From positions 4,091,001-4,155,000 of the forward strand of contig NZ_AP029019.1 in the NCBI RefSeq assembly GCF_037101375.1: DNA of 64,000 nt, given 5' to 3'. Every line of letters starts with the position of its first letter. Positions within the stretch are counted from its first letter, which is position 1. Under the pieces are notes generated by a model. It worked only from the letters and a program-made list of their open reading frames with translations. It made no database searches and had not been told where the DNA came from. Position numbers and translations under genes: made by a program. Positions 34,553 to 43,953 of the stretch are shown here, piece by piece. The DNA is from Acidovorax sp. DW039 (GTDB taxonomy: Bacteria; Pseudomonadota; Gammaproteobacteria; Burkholderiales; Burkholderiaceae_C).

Positions 34553-35272
34553 TTAAGCCACCTTGGCAGAACCAGAAAAGAAAGAAGACAAGCGCCGCAG
34601 CACGGCGCGCAGAAACTTGAACAGCACCACCAGCAGCAGCGCAGACACCACCACCATCACGACCAGTGCGATACCAAACGCCACTGGGTGCTGGGTGGCC
34701 AGCCACACCACCGCCACCACCAGGCCATCTTCCAAGAACGACAAGCCCCAGTTCGAAAAGGGTTCTGGCGAGGTGTTCACCGCCGCCCGCGTGGTCATCT
34801 TGGTGGCCAGCGCGGTGGCCGAGAGTGAGCCCCCCAGTAACCCCGCCACCACAGCCATCGTGGCGTTGTCGGCGCCGAACACGCCATAAGCCAAAGCCGC
34901 CCCGGCTGGCACGCGGATGAAGGCATTCAACGCATCCCACACGCTGTCCACCCAAGGCACCTTGTCAGCAAAGAACTCCACCACCAGCAGCGCGCCACTC
35001 ACCATCAGCACCAGAGGGCTTTGCAGCACAGCCAGGCCTGGCGGCAGGGGCATCCAGCCCAGCACGCCCATCATTCCCACCAGAAACACCACGGCATACA
35101 AGCGGAACCCGCTGGCCCAGCCCAGGGCCGCAGCCAGCGCCAACAGACCGGGCATATCCAGCCGCGCAGTGGCCGTGGCGGCGGCATCGCCCACGGCACT
35201 CGCCGTGCCGCCGTCGATATGCAGCCCCACGGTGTGGAGCCACTGCACGATGTGGAGCCAGAGGGTGTCCAT
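34553..35272 (-). CDS. DUF4126 membrane protein
   Basis: 239 residues from ATG 35272 (MDTLWLHIVQWLHTVGLHIDGG). It has multiple membrane segments including LLALAAALGWASGFRLYAVVFLVGMMG, SPLVLMVSGALLVVEFFADKVPW and LSFLEDGLVVAVVWLATQHPVAFG. This matches the DUF4126 pattern (ASGFRxY and FADKVPWxD motifs). Function is unknown; inner membrane. Its stop lies directly against the liuD start with no gap, so it is probably part of the carboxylase transcript, although no metabolic link is known. Confidence 0.87.
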   Translation of the reverse strand: MDTLWLHIVQWLHTVGLHIDGGTASAVGDAAATATARLDMPGLLALAAALGWASGFRLYAVVFLVGMMGVLGWMPLPPGLAVLQSPLVLMVSGALLVVEFFADKVPWVDSVWDALNAFIRVPAGAALAYGVFGADNATMAVVAGLLGGSLSATALATKMTTRAAVNTSPEPFSNWGLSFLEDGLVVAVVWLATQHPVAFGIALVVMVVVSALLLVVLFKFLRAVLRRLSSFFSGSAKVA

Positions 35273-35446
35273 GTCAGTAGCACTCCCCGGCACAGCGAAA
35301 GATGGTTGACCGTAACAACTGGCGCGCACCAGGCGCAGGACGCCGAGCAAGGGCCGCCCCGCAGCGAGGGCGTCGCCCCCCTGCCCGCTGAGCGCAGCAC
35401 AGCGAGAGCGGGGGGAAGGCGCGCAGCGCCTCAGGGGGGTGTCGGC

Positions 35447-36226
35447 TCATAACCAGTTGGGCTTGCGTTTGTTCAGGAACGACTGCACGCCTTCCTTGCC
35501 CTCGTCGCTGGCGCGGATGTCGGCAATGCCCTGCACCGTGGCAGCAATCAACCCGGCGTTGATCTCCCGCTCGGCCACGTCAATGACCAGCTTCTTGCAC
35601 ACGCGCACGGCGTTGGGGCTGGCGGCGGTCAGGGCCTTGAGCAATTCGTCCACTTTGGCGTCGAGCTGGTCGACAGCCACCACCTCGTGCACAAAGCCGA
35701 TGCGCAGCGCCTCCGCCGCGCCAAAGCGCTCGGCCGTGAGGAAGTAGCGGTGCGCAGCACGCGCGCCCATGGCGCGGATCACATAAGGGCTGATGGTGGC
35801 AGGGATGAGCCCCAGTTTCACCTCGCTCAGGCAAAAGCCTGCCGAGTCCACGGCCACGGCCATGTCGCAAGCCGCCACCAGGCCCATGCCGCCCGCGTAC
35901 ACATCGCCTTGCACGCGGGCGATGGTGGGCTTGGGGCATTCGTAGATCACCCGCAGCATCTCGGCCAGCTTGCCAGCGTCCTGCACGTTCTCGTCGCGGG
36001 TGTAGTCGGCCATGCGGCGCATCCAGTTCAGGTTGGCACCTGCGCAAAAAGCGGGGCCTTCCGCCGCCAGAACCACGGCGCGCACTTCGGCGCGGCTGCC
36101 CACCTCGGCGAAGGCGGCAGTGATCTCGGCAATGACTTCATCACTGAAGGCGTTTCGGATCTCGGGCTGCGTCAGGGTGATGCGCGCGACCGCGCCTTCG
36201 TATTGGATTTGCAGGTTGCTGCTCAT
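35447..36226 (-). CDS. liuC: Enoyl-CoA hydratase/isomerase family, candidate methylglutaconyl-CoA hydratase
   Basis: 259 residues of the crotonase fold. It starts MSSNLQIQYEGAVARITLTQPEIRNAFSDE, has oxyanion-hole regions AEGPAFCAGANLNWMR and DVYAGGMGLVAACDMAVA, and a C-terminal trimerisation helix region. LNWMRRMA(D/E)Y and the ARGAHRYFLTAERF-like segment are typical of bacterial methylglutaconyl-CoA hydratases. It would hydrate 3-methylglutaconyl-CoA to HMG-CoA between the carboxylase and HMG-CoA lyase. Its ATG overlaps the DinB-family stop. ~170 bp separate it from the DUF4126 gene downstream. Confidence 0.88.
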   Translation of the reverse strand: MSSNLQIQYEGAVARITLTQPEIRNAFSDEVIAEITAAFAEVGSRAEVRAVVLAAEGPAFCAGANLNWMRRMADYTRDENVQDAGKLAEMLRVIYECPKPTIARVQGDVYAGGMGLVAACDMAVAVDSAGFCLSEVKLGLIPATISPYVIRAMGARAAHRYFLTAERFGAAEALRIGFVHEVVAVDQLDAKVDELLKALTAASPNAVRVCKKLVIDVAEREINAGLIAATVQGIADIRASDEGKEGVQSFLNKRKPNWL

Positions 36227-36741
36227 GATGGTGTTGCGGCCTGCTCGGCGCGCAAAAAATAGACAAGGTCGAGTACCGGGCCATCGTGACCCAGTGCGGT
36301 CAGTGCCGCAGTGATCTGTCCACGGTGGTGCGTGCCGTGGTTGAACACATGCGCCAGGGTGGCGCCAAAGGGCAGCGATACCGCCTCGCCCTTGGTGGTG
36401 GTGTAGGACAGATCGCCTTCCCAGCGATCAGCGGGCCAGCTGGCCAGCAGTGGTGCCCAACGGGCTGCACCATCGCGCAGGCGCTGCGCCAGCCGAACGC
36501 GGTCGGGCTCGGCCTCAGCATCCAGCGAGAGGCTGGGCGAGCGGCCCTCAGAAAACCGAACAAACCACAGCAGGTGCTCCCCCACCAGCAGGTGGTTGAG
36601 GGTGCCGTGGATGCTGCGGAAAAACAGCCCCACGTCACGGCGATAGTCCTCATCAGGCAGCACCGCCACCGCATCCAGCAGGCGGGCCGTAGCCCACTGG
36701 TTGTAGCGGGCCAACTGGCTGAAATGTTGTGTGGCGTTCAT
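36223..36741 (-). CDS. DinB-family protein
   Basis: 172 residues of the DinB/YfiT four-helix bundle: HFSQLARYNQWATARLLDAV at the start, IHGTLNHLLVGEHLLWFVRF (metal-ligand His region) and LAHVFNHGTHHRGQITAAL near the C-terminus (two more His). These three His usually bind a divalent metal. The family includes thiol-dependent transferases and hydrolases; substrate unknown. It overlaps both neighbours by four bases (ATGA), so it is translated as part of the hydrolase - DinB - liuC block. Confidence 0.92.
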   Translation of the reverse strand: MNATQHFSQLARYNQWATARLLDAVAVLPDEDYRRDVGLFFRSIHGTLNHLLVGEHLLWFVRFSEGRSPSLSLDAEAEPDRVRLAQRLRDGAARWAPLLASWPADRWEGDLSYTTTKGEAVSLPFGATLAHVFNHGTHHRGQITAALTALGHDGPVLDLVYFLRAEQAATPS

Positions 36742-37673
36742 GGTGCCTTCCGGGCGCCCAGCACCCGGCTCCAGAAAGATTGCAGCGCGGCCAGAGATTC
36801 GGTGCGCGCCTGGGGGTTGCCGCCCTGGTGCACCCCTTGGGCGGATGTTCCGTTGGGCACATCGCCTCGCAGGCGCACGGGCTCTTTGCCGTCAAAGCCG
36901 TGGTAGCTGCCTTCGTAGACATGCACCGTCACGTCGCTGCCAGCCCGCTCCTTGAGGGTCTGGGACCAGTCCACGCAAGGCTGCGCGGGGGTCCAGTCGT
37001 CCAGCGCTCCCAGTTGCATGAGCAAAGGCGCGGACTCTACCGCCGCACGCCGCTTGAGCAACGGGCCACAGCCGGGATAAAACACCGCAGCCCCGGCCAG
37101 CGGTGGCTCGCCCGCCTGCGGGTGGATGTGGCGCTGCTCCAGCAGGTTGAGTGTGGTGGTGCCCCCGTTGGACCAGCCCATCACGCCGATGCGCTGGGCG
37201 TCCACGCCCGGCTGCGCAGCCAGCCACACCAGTGCGGCGCGCGCGTCCTGCACGCGGTCGTTCACGTTCAGGCTGCGGTCGCTGTAGCGTGTCTGGCACA
37301 CCTCCCGCAGGCCACGGGAGCCAAAGCTATCGGGCAGCAAGACGGCATAGCCCGCAGCATGCAATGTCTCAGCAGTCTCGCGGTAGCGGGATGACAAGGC
37401 CCCGCCCTTGGCGTACAGCCCACCGCAGCCATGCAGGGCCATGACAGCGGGCTGGGCAGAGGCACCGGCCAGCCCCTCAGCCTGTGCGGCCTGCGGGGCT
37501 GGCAGCCAGTGGGCACGCAGCACCACACCAGAGGGCAAAGGGATCTCCACACGCTGCATGGAACCCGACTGGGGAGTCGATTGCGCCCACGCTGCCATGG
37601 CACTGCCGCACAGCGCAGCCGCCCAGGCCAGTCGCTTGATGGCTTGTGGAATCGAGGAAGAAAAGAAGGGCAT
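36738..37673 (-). CDS. Exported dienelactone-hydrolase-like alpha/beta hydrolase
   Basis: 311 residues. The signal peptide region IPQAIKRLAWAAALCGSAMAAWAQ precedes a hydrolase fold: VMALHGCGGLYAKGG (oxyanion region), nucleophile elbow GVMGWSNGGTTT (GWSNG), and late YEGSYHGFDGK supplying the catalytic His. Cysteines are several, consistent with a periplasmic location. Substrate unknown. It overlaps the DinB gene start by four bases and lies 27 bp after the next hydrolase, with which it forms a pair of exported hydrolases placed between the two carboxylase subunits. Confidence 0.9.
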   Translation of the reverse strand: MPFFSSSIPQAIKRLAWAAALCGSAMAAWAQSTPQSGSMQRVEIPLPSGVVLRAHWLPAPQAAQAEGLAGASAQPAVMALHGCGGLYAKGGALSSRYRETAETLHAAGYAVLLPDSFGSRGLREVCQTRYSDRSLNVNDRVQDARAALVWLAAQPGVDAQRIGVMGWSNGGTTTLNLLEQRHIHPQAGEPPLAGAAVFYPGCGPLLKRRAAVESAPLLMQLGALDDWTPAQPCVDWSQTLKERAGSDVTVHVYEGSYHGFDGKEPVRLRGDVPNGTSAQGVHQGGNPQARTESLAALQSFWSRVLGARKAP

Positions 37674-37699
37674 GTCGGTTCTTTCAGTGGCTCAACGCT

Positions 37700-38578
37700 T
37701 CAGGGACGGCTTACGGCCTTGAACCCGTTGGCGTCCAGAAACTCTGACACCGCTGGCTGCCAGACCTCCGGAAAACGCGTGAAGAGGGAATGCCCGTCTT
37801 CCCCATGCGGCGGGAACTGCACAAAGCGGGCCTTGCCCCCCGCCTGGGTGAAGGTGGCATGCCATTGCCTGGGCAGTTGCGGGCCAAAGAACATGTCGTT
37901 CTCGGTGTAGATCCAGAGCATGGGCACACGAGCCTGCGCTCCGTATTGCGCATAGGTGCGATCCAGCGCGGCCTGCGAGCAGGGGTTCTGCGGCCGACCC
38001 TTGGGGTCGCCACCACTGCCCCCGGCAAAGTTGATGGCGGCCTGCACGCCGGGCGGGTTCATGGCCGCCAAGGCCACCGTGCTGGCCCCGCCAAACGATT
38101 GGCCGATCACCAGCACGCGGTCCGGGTCCACATCGGGGCGCTGGCGCACTGCGTTCAGCGAAGCCACCATTTGCTGGGCTGCCGCAGCGAAGCCGGGCGG
38201 AAAGTGGCGGTTGTTGCAGGCCCCCGTGTCTTCCACATCTTCTCCACCACTGGCACCGTAGCCCACACGGGTGGGCACGACCACCACAAATCCCCGGCGC
38301 AGCAGGTAGCGGGATGCATCGGTATAGCGTGCGCGGCCCAGGGCTGCGCGCCCCTGCGCGTCGGGCGCCCGCCCGTGGTTGACGATGGCAATGGGCGCTG
38401 GCCGGGGGTTGGAATCATCAGACCACACCGTCACGCGGATGTTCTGCGCAACCTCCTTGCCCCAGATGTTTTTCACCTGGACGGGTACATCCATCTGCTC
38501 TTCCACCACGCGGGCATGCGCCACACCTGTGGCAGTCGCCAACACCCATGCCAAACCACCAAACCACCACGCGCGCAT
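37700..38578 (-). CDS. Exported alpha/beta hydrolase (dienelactone hydrolase/PET-hydrolase-like fold)
   Basis: 292 residues from ATG 38578, where a clean signal peptide begins (MRAWWFGGLAWVLATATGVAHA). Fold features: IAIVNHGRAPDAQGR, nucleophile elbow VLVIGQSFGGAST (GQSFG), WIYTENDMFFGPQLPRQW near the acid, and PPHGEDGHSLF with the catalytic His. Probably periplasmic. The two exported hydrolases share little beyond the fold. Substrate unknown; esters or lactones are likely. It lies just downstream of the carboxyltransferase gene, 22 bp after its stop. Confidence 0.9.
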   Translation of the reverse strand: MRAWWFGGLAWVLATATGVAHARVVEEQMDVPVQVKNIWGKEVAQNIRVTVWSDDSNPRPAPIAIVNHGRAPDAQGRAALGRARYTDASRYLLRRGFVVVVPTRVGYGASGGEDVEDTGACNNRHFPPGFAAAAQQMVASLNAVRQRPDVDPDRVLVIGQSFGGASTVALAAMNPPGVQAAINFAGGSGGDPKGRPQNPCSQAALDRTYAQYGAQARVPMLWIYTENDMFFGPQLPRQWHATFTQAGGKARFVQFPPHGEDGHSLFTRFPEVWQPAVSEFLDANGFKAVSRP

Positions 38579-38600
38579 GCCTTGCTCCCTTTGAACGTGT

Positions 38601-40208
38601 TTACATGCGGAAGATACCGAACTTGGTGTCTTCAATCGGCGCATTGCGCGTGGCGGCCAGGCCCAGCGCCAGCACGCGGCGTGTGTCGGCGGGGTCGATC
38701 ACGCCGTCATCCCACAGGCGGGCCGTGGCGTAGTAAGGGTGGCCCTGGTCTTCATACTGGCGGCGGATGGGGGCCTTGAAGGCTTCTTCTTCCTCCATGC
38801 TCCACTGCCCGCCCTTGGCCTCAATGCCATCGCGCTTCACCGTGGCCAGCACGCCAGCGGCCTGCTCGCCGCCCATCACGCTGATGCGCGCGTTGGGCCA
38901 CATCCACAAGAAGCGTGGGCTGTACGCGCGGCCGCACATGCCGTAGTTGCCCGCGCCAAAGCTGCCGCCGATGATGATGGTGAACTTGGGCACGCTGGCC
39001 GTGGCCACGGCCGTGACCATCTTGGCGCCGTTGCGGGCAATGCCTTCGTTTTCGTACTTGCGGCCCACCATGAAGCCGGTGATGTTCTGCAGGAACACCA
39101 GCGGGATCTTACGCTGGCAGCACAGCTCGATGAAGTGCGCGCCTTTGAGGGCCGACTCGCTGAACAGGATGCCGTTGTTGGCGATGATGCCGACCATCAT
39201 CCCTTCGATGCGCGCAAAGCCCGTGACCAGCGTGGTGCCGTAGCGCGCCTTGAACTCGTCGAACTCGCTGCCATCCACGATGCGGGCAATGATCTCGCGC
39301 ACATCAAACGGCTTGCGTGTGTCCACAGGGATCACGCCGTACAGCTCCTCCGCTGCAAATTTAGGAGCTACTGGCGCTTGATCCGCGGGCGCTGGAGGCT
39401 TGTTTTTATTCAAATTGCGCACGGCATTGCGCGCCAGCTGCAGCGCATGCAGGTCGTTCTGCGCCAGGTGGTCTGCCACGCCCGACAGGCGCGTGTGCAC
39501 ATCCCCACCGCCCAGGTCTTCAGCACTCACCACCTCGCCCGTGGCGGCTTTGACCAGCGGTGGGCCACCCAAAAAGATCGTGCCCTGGTTCTTGACGATG
39601 ATGGACTCGTCGCTCATGGCGGGCACATACGCGCCGCCCGCCGTGCACGACCCCATCACCACCGCGATCTGGCTGATGCCCATGGCGCTCATGTTGGCCT
39701 GGTTGAAGAAGATGCGGCCGAAGTGGTCGCGGTCAGGGAAGACCTCGTCCTGATTAGGCAGGTTGGCGCCGCCCGAATCCACCAGGTAGATGCAGGGCAG
39801 GTGGTTCTGCTGCGCCACTTCCTGGGCACGCAGATGCTTCTTGACGGTGAGCGGGTAGTAGGTGCCACCCTTCACCGTGGCGTCGTTGCACACGATCATG
39901 CAGTCCACGCCGCTCACGCGGCCAATGCCCGCGATGAGCCCCGCGCTGGGTGCGTCGTTGTTGTACATGTTCAGCGCAGCCAGCGGCGCGAGTTCGAGGA
40001 ACGGCGTGCCGGGGTCCAGCAGCATCTGCACGCGCTCGCGCGGCAGCAGCTTGCCGCGTGCAGTGTGCTTGGCGCGGGCAGCTTCGCCGCCGCCCTGGAC
40101 CACTTTGTCGAGCTGGGCGCGCAGGTCATCCACCAGCGTGCGCATGGCGGCGGCATTGGCCAGAAAGTCCGCCGAGCGGGCGTTGAGTTGGGTGTCGAGA
40201 ATGGTCAT
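38601..40208 (-). CDS. liuB: Methylcrotonoyl-CoA carboxylase, carboxyltransferase beta subunit
   Basis: 535 residues from ATG 40208 ([15 protein letters not shown]); a TTG at 40226 overlapping the upstream stop is an alternative. The carboxyltransferase N-half has [22 protein letters not shown] and [19 protein letters not shown]; the C-half has [33 protein letters not shown] and [18 protein letters not shown]. This is the MCC/LiuB type rather than PccB. It transfers CO2 from biotin to 3-methylcrotonyl-CoA, with the alpha subunit at 32534. Residues ~265-284 ([20 protein letters not shown]) are encoded by a hairpin-repeat copy and form a Pro/Ala linker between the two halves. Confidence 0.93.
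   Translation of the reverse strand: MTILDTQLNARSADFLANAAAMRTLVDDLRAQLDKVVQGGGEAARAKHTARGKLLPRERVQMLLDPGTPFLELAPLAALNMYNNDAPSAGLIAGIGRVSGVDCMIVCNDATVKGGTYYPLTVKKHLRAQEVAQQNHLPCIYLVDSGGANLPNQDEVFPDRDHFGRIFFNQANMSAMGISQIAVVMGSCTAGGAYVPAMSDESIIVKNQGTIFLGGPPLVKAATGEVVSAEDLGGGDVHTRLSGVADHLAQNDLHALQLARNAVRNLNKNKPPAPADQAPVAPKFAAEELYGVIPVDTRKPFDVREIIARIVDGSEFDEFKARYGTTLVTGFARIEGMMVGIIANNGILFSESALKGAHFIELCCQRKIPLVFLQNITGFMVGRKYENEGIARNGAKMVTAVATASVPKFTIIIGGSFGAGNYGMCGRAYSPRFLWMWPNARISVMGGEQAAGVLATVKRDGIEAKGGQWSMEEEEAFKAPIRRQYEDQGHPYYATARLWDDGVIDPADTRRVLALGLAATRNAPIEDTKFGIFRM
39357..39416 (-). repeat. Family A hairpin repeat, copy 6, inside liuB
   Basis: + strand GGAGCTACTGGCGCTTGATC then CGCGGGCGCTGGAGGC and TTGTTTTTATTCAAATT. 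This is the only copy in opposite orientation to the others (AGCTA at the left, GCGC hairpin, then GAGGC). It is translated in frame as a Pro/Ala-rich linker. Confidence 0.65.
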
Positions 40209-40222
40209 ACGGTGTGGCTCGT

Positions 40223-41953
40223 TCAAGCAGTCTTTTGTTCTTCCAGGCCCAGCAGATCCTTCATCTCGTCGCGGATCTTGAACTTCTGGATCTTGCCCGT
40301 CACCGTCATCGGAAAGTTGGTGACAAAGCGGATGTAGCGCGGCACCTTGTAGTGCGCAATCTGGCCCTTGCAGAAGGCGCGGATGTCGTCCTCGGTCGGC
40401 TTCGTGCCGGGCTTGGCGATGATCCAGGCGCAGAGTTCTTCGCCGTACTTCTGGTCGGGAACGCCCACCACCTGCACGTCCTGCACCTGCGGGTGGCGGT
40501 ACAAGAATTCTTCGATCTCGCGCGGGTAGATGTTCTCGCCGCCACGGATCACCATGTCTTTGATGCGGCCGACGATGTTCACGTAGCCCTCGGCGTCCAT
40601 GGTGGCCAGGTCGCCGGTGTGCATCCAGCCGCCCTCGTCAATCGCCTCGCGGGTCTTGGCCTCGTCACCCCAGTAGCCGTGCATGACGGAGTAGCCCTTG
40701 GTACAGAACTCGCCGCGCTCGCCACGGGGCACGGTGGCACCCGTTTCGGGGTCCACGATCTTGATCTCCAGGTGCGGCTGTACCTGACCCACGGTCGATA
40801 CACGCTTGTCCAGCGGCGTATCGGTGCTGCTCTGGCAGCTCACGGGGCTGGTCTCTGTCATGCCGTAGGCAATGGTGATCTCGCGCAGGTGCATCTGCTC
40901 CACCACGCGCTTCATCACCTCGGTGGGGCAAGGCGATCCGGCCATGATGCCGGTGCGCAGCGTGCTGAGGTTGAACTCGGCAAAGCGCGGATGGTCCAGC
41001 TCGGCAATGAACATGGTGGGCACGCCGTGCAGGCCGGTGCAGCGCTCGTCCTGCACCGTTTGCAGCACGGTGAGCGGGTCAAACCCGTCGTTGGGATACA
41101 CGATGGTCGCGCCGTGCGTAAAGCAGGCCAGGTTGCCCAGCACCATGCCAAAGCAGTGGTACAGAGGCACGGGAATGCACAGCCGGTCTGCGGGCGTGAG
41201 CTTCATGCACTCGCCGATGAAGAAGCCGTTGTTCAGGATGTTGCGGTGCGTGAGCGTGGCCCCCTTGGGGAAGCCCGTAGTGCCGCTGGTGAACTGGATG
41301 TTGATGGGGTCGGTGGCCTTGAGCGTGGCTGCGACTTCTCCCAAGCGCGGGTCAGCCGCGTTGCCGCGTGCGATCAAATCCGTAAAGCGCAGCAGGCCGG
41401 GCTCGTCAACGCCCTGCCCCGCCTCATCGATCCAAACCACCGTCTTCAGCTGCGGCAACTTGGCCGCACGCAGGTGGCCCGGCTGCTGGCCCTGCCACTC
41501 GGGCGCCAGCTCGCGCAGCATGCCCAGGTAGTCGCTGGTCTTGAAGCGCGCCATGCTCACCAGCAGCTTGCAGCCCACCTTGTTCAGCGCGTATTCCACC
41601 TCGGCCGTGCGGTAGGCCGGGTTGATGTTGACCAGCACCAGGCCCACCTGCGCGGTGGCCAACTGCATCAGCACCCATTCGGCGTTGTTATGCGACCAAA
41701 TGCCCACGCGGTCCCCCGGCACCAGCCCCAAGCCCAGCAGTGCGCTGCCCAGGCGATGCGCCTCGGTCTGCAACTGGGCGTAGGTGTAGCGGCGGCCCTG
41801 GTGCTTGCTGACCAGCGCCTCGCGCTCGGGCTGGCGGGCCACCATGTCGGCAAAAAAGGCACCGATGGTCTGCTCGATCAAGGGAGTGTCGGTCGCACCG
41901 TGTGCGTAGCTCTCCATTTGCGGTGCGGGGGTGGTTGTGGCTGCACTCGTCAC
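40223..41953 (-). CDS. AMP-binding acyl-CoA synthetase
   Basis: 576 residues. The GTG start at 41953 is supported by AAGGAG eight bases before it. ANL-superfamily motifs: [18 protein letters not shown] at ~219 (P-loop), [56 protein letters not shown] and the C-terminal Lys in [10 protein letters not shown]. It activates a carboxylic acid to its CoA thioester through an acyl-AMP. Placement next to liuB suggests isovalerate, methylcrotonate or medium-chain acids, but this is inference. The stop overlaps the possible TTG of liuB. It diverges from the AraC regulator. Confidence 0.94.
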   Translation of the reverse strand: MTSAATTTPAPQMESYAHGATDTPLIEQTIGAFFADMVARQPEREALVSKHQGRRYTYAQLQTEAHRLGSALLGLGLVPGDRVGIWSHNNAEWVLMQLATAQVGLVLVNINPAYRTAEVEYALNKVGCKLLVSMARFKTSDYLGMLRELAPEWQGQQPGHLRAAKLPQLKTVVWIDEAGQGVDEPGLLRFTDLIARGNAADPRLGEVAATLKATDPINIQFTSGTTGFPKGATLTHRNILNNGFFIGECMKLTPADRLCIPVPLYHCFGMVLGNLACFTHGATIVYPNDGFDPLTVLQTVQDERCTGLHGVPTMFIAELDHPRFAEFNLSTLRTGIMAGSPCPTEVMKRVVEQMHLREITIAYGMTETSPVSCQSSTDTPLDKRVSTVGQVQPHLEIKIVDPETGATVPRGERGEFCTKGYSVMHGYWGDEAKTREAIDEGGWMHTGDLATMDAEGYVNIVGRIKDMVIRGGENIYPREIEEFLYRHPQVQDVQVVGVPDQKYGEELCAWIIAKPGTKPTEDDIRAFCKGQIAHYKVPRYIRFVTNFPMTVTGKIQKFKIRDEMKDLLGLEEQKTA

Positions 41954-42064
41954 GGGGTTTGTCTCCTTGGCTTTGTCTCCAGCCCCGGCTAGCGCAACCT
42001 ATGGGCGGTTACCGTAAGGATAGGAGCCTCTTATTCGGCCAAGTTGCCACAATGGTTGCAAATC

Positions 42065-42080
42065 GTGCCACGGGTGGCAC
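42065..42080. promoter_or_regulatory. Palindrome in divergent spacer, possible operator
   Basis: Perfect inverted repeat GTGCCAC-GG-GTGGCAC between the acyl-CoA synthetase and the AraC-type gene, 11 bp before the chosen GTG start of the regulator. It could be a regulator site; if the regulator starts at ATG 42052 instead, it is coding. Confidence 0.4.
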
Positions 42081-42090
42081 ACTCCGCGGG

Positions 42091-43164
42091 GTGACATTCC
42101 CCGCACTTTCAGCCCCCCTCTCCACACAGCTCGCCGCAGGGCCAGCAGCCACCCCCATCGCCTTTGTCCGCGCCATTGCTCTGGCGTATGAGCGGCGCAG
42201 CATGAGCCCCGAACGCGCCCTGGCCCTGGCACAGATTGCGCCGCAGCTGCTGGCGGACGACAGCGCCCGCATCACCGCATGGCAGATGGAACGCATCTCT
42301 GAAGCCGCCATGCGCGAGCTGGACGACGAAGCCCTGGGCTGGTTCAGCCGCCGCCTGCCCTGGGGCAGCTACGGCATGCTGGCGCGCGCCAGCATCAGCT
42401 CGCCCACGCTGCAGGTGGCCCTGGCCCGCTGGTGCCGCCACCACGGCCTGTTGGCGGACGACATTGCGCTGCACCTCACCACCACCGGCGAAACCGCCAC
42501 CCTGGCCATCACCGAGGCCCGCGACCTGGGCGCGCTGCGCGAGTTCTGTCTGGTGTCGGTGCTGCGCAATGCCCACGGCCTGGCCTGCTGGATGGTGGAC
42601 TCGCGCATCCCCCTCATCGCTGCCGAATTTGCGTTTGATGCCCCACCGCATGCCGATGCGTATGCCGTGCTGTTCCGGGGCCCGTCTACCTTTGGCGCGC
42701 CGCGCACCGCCATCCACTTCGACGCCCGCTACCTGCACCTGCCCCTGCGCCGCGACGAACAGGCCCTGCGCCAGATGCTGCAACACGCCCTGCCGCTGAC
42801 GGTGCTGCACTACCGCCGCGACCGCCTGCTGGTGCAGCGCGTGCGCCAGTTGCTGGCAGCCCCTTTGCCGGGCCAGCCTGCGCACGCCCTGCCCCAACAC
42901 AGCGCCGAATCATTGGCCGCGCTGCTGCACGTATCACCACGCACGCTGCACCGGCAGTTGAAGGAGGAAGGCGCCACGCTGCAGGGCCTGAAAGACGAGG
43001 TGCGCCGCACCCGCGCGGTGGAGCTGCTGCACCGCACGCAACGGCCCATCAAGCAGGTGGCGGAGGCGGCGGGGTTTGAGAACGAGAAGAGTTTTATCCG
43101 GGCGTTCCGGGGGTGGACTGGGCAGTCGCCTGCGGAGTTTCGGCGCCACGCGGGCCAAGCGTGA
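42091..43164 (+). CDS. AraC-family transcriptional regulator
   Basis: 357 residues from GTG 42091 (VTFPALSAPLSTQLAAG); ATG starts at 42052 or 42001 are possible and no start has a good ribosome-binding site. The N-terminal half is an arabinose-binding-like/OruR-type sensor domain (FVRAIALAYERRSMSPERALALAQIAP), the C-terminal ~85 residues the double HTH: AALLHVSPRTLHRQLKEEGATL and IKQVAEAAGFENEKSFIRAFRGWTG. Divergent from the acyl-CoA synthetase/liuB genes, it is their probable local activator. The effector is unknown. Confidence 0.88.
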   Translation: MTFPALSAPLSTQLAAGPAATPIAFVRAIALAYERRSMSPERALALAQIAPQLLADDSARITAWQMERISEAAMRELDDEALGWFSRRLPWGSYGMLARASISSPTLQVALARWCRHHGLLADDIALHLTTTGETATLAITEARDLGALREFCLVSVLRNAHGLACWMVDSRIPLIAAEFAFDAPPHADAYAVLFRGPSTFGAPRTAIHFDARYLHLPLRRDEQALRQMLQHALPLTVLHYRRDRLLVQRVRQLLAAPLPGQPAHALPQHSAESLAALLHVSPRTLHRQLKEEGATLQGLKDEVRRTRAVELLHRTQRPIKQVAEAAGFENEKSFIRAFRGWTGQSPAEFRRHAGQA

Positions 43165-43279
43165 TGGCAAATGCCGCAGTGGCGCAATCTGCACCCTGCA
43201 TGGCGGCCAAAGCAACGCGCCCACGGCCACCCGTCACTACACTGACTTGAACCACCGCCTGCACTTTATCGCCAGCCTC

Positions 43280-43948
43280 ATGCTCCACCTCCACCACTGC
43301 ATCAGCGCCCGCTCCTTCCGTCCCCTGTGGATGCTTGAGGAGCTACAACTGCCCTACCAGCTCCACATGCTGCCCTTCCCGCCCCGCGCGAAGGCGCGGT
43401 GGTTTCTGGACGAGAACCCGCTGGGCACGGTGCCGCTGCTGGTGCAAGGTGATGTCCGCATGACCGAATCGGCAGCCATGTGCCAGTACCTCGCTGCCAC
43501 GCACCCCGATGCGGGGCTGGATGTAGCGCCCACGCACCCGGCGTATGGCGCGTACCTGAACTGGCTGCACATGAGCGATGCGACGCTGACCTTTCCGCAA
43601 ACGCTGGTGCTGCGCTATGGGCGCTTTGAACCGGCCGATCGCAAGCAGCCGCAGGTGGTGGAGGACTACACGCGCTGGTTTCTGGCCCGGCTGCGCGCGG
43701 TAGAGGCTGCAGTGGCGAGCCGTGACTATCTGTGCGCAGGGCGCTTCACGGCCGCCGATGTCGCGGTGGGCTATGCCTTGCTGCTGGCGCAGCAGTTGGG
43801 GCTGGAAGCGCAGTTTGGCCCAGGCACCAGCGCGTACTGGCAGCGACTGCAGTCACGGCCGGCCTACCAGCGGGCACACGCGGCCCAGGTGCAAGCGGCG
43901 CAAGCGCAAGGGGTGAGCCCGGCACCAGCCACTGACGCGCCTACCTGA
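43280..43948 (+). CDS. Glutathione S-transferase-like protein
   Basis: 222 residues from ATG 43280 (MLHLHHCISARSFRPLWMLEEL). A thioredoxin-fold N-domain with LGTVPLLVQGDVRMTESAAMCQYLA (cis-Pro and glutathione gamma-Glu binding ES), then an all-helical C-domain ending with AGRFTAADVAVGYALLLAQQLGL (N-capping motif). The active residue is probably the Ser/Cys near SARS at ~9-12. Cytoplasmic. The frame extends further upstream, but that part overlaps the regulator. It ends just before the convergent patatin gene. Confidence 0.92.
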   Translation: MLHLHHCISARSFRPLWMLEELQLPYQLHMLPFPPRAKARWFLDENPLGTVPLLVQGDVRMTESAAMCQYLAATHPDAGLDVAPTHPAYGAYLNWLHMSDATLTFPQTLVLRYGRFEPADRKQPQVVEDYTRWFLARLRAVEAAVASRDYLCAGRFTAADVAVGYALLLAQQLGLEAQFGPGTSAYWQRLQSRPAYQRAHAAQVQAAQAQGVSPAPATDAPT

Positions 43949-43953
43949 TCCGC

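Noticed and set aside
32774..34828. A 684-codon open frame on the + strand
   Set aside because: Antisense to liuD, whose biotin carboxylase and biotinyl motifs are unambiguous.
38739..41992. Long + strand open frames over liuB and the acyl-CoA synthetase
   Set aside because: Antisense shadows; the minus-strand frames carry all conserved motifs.
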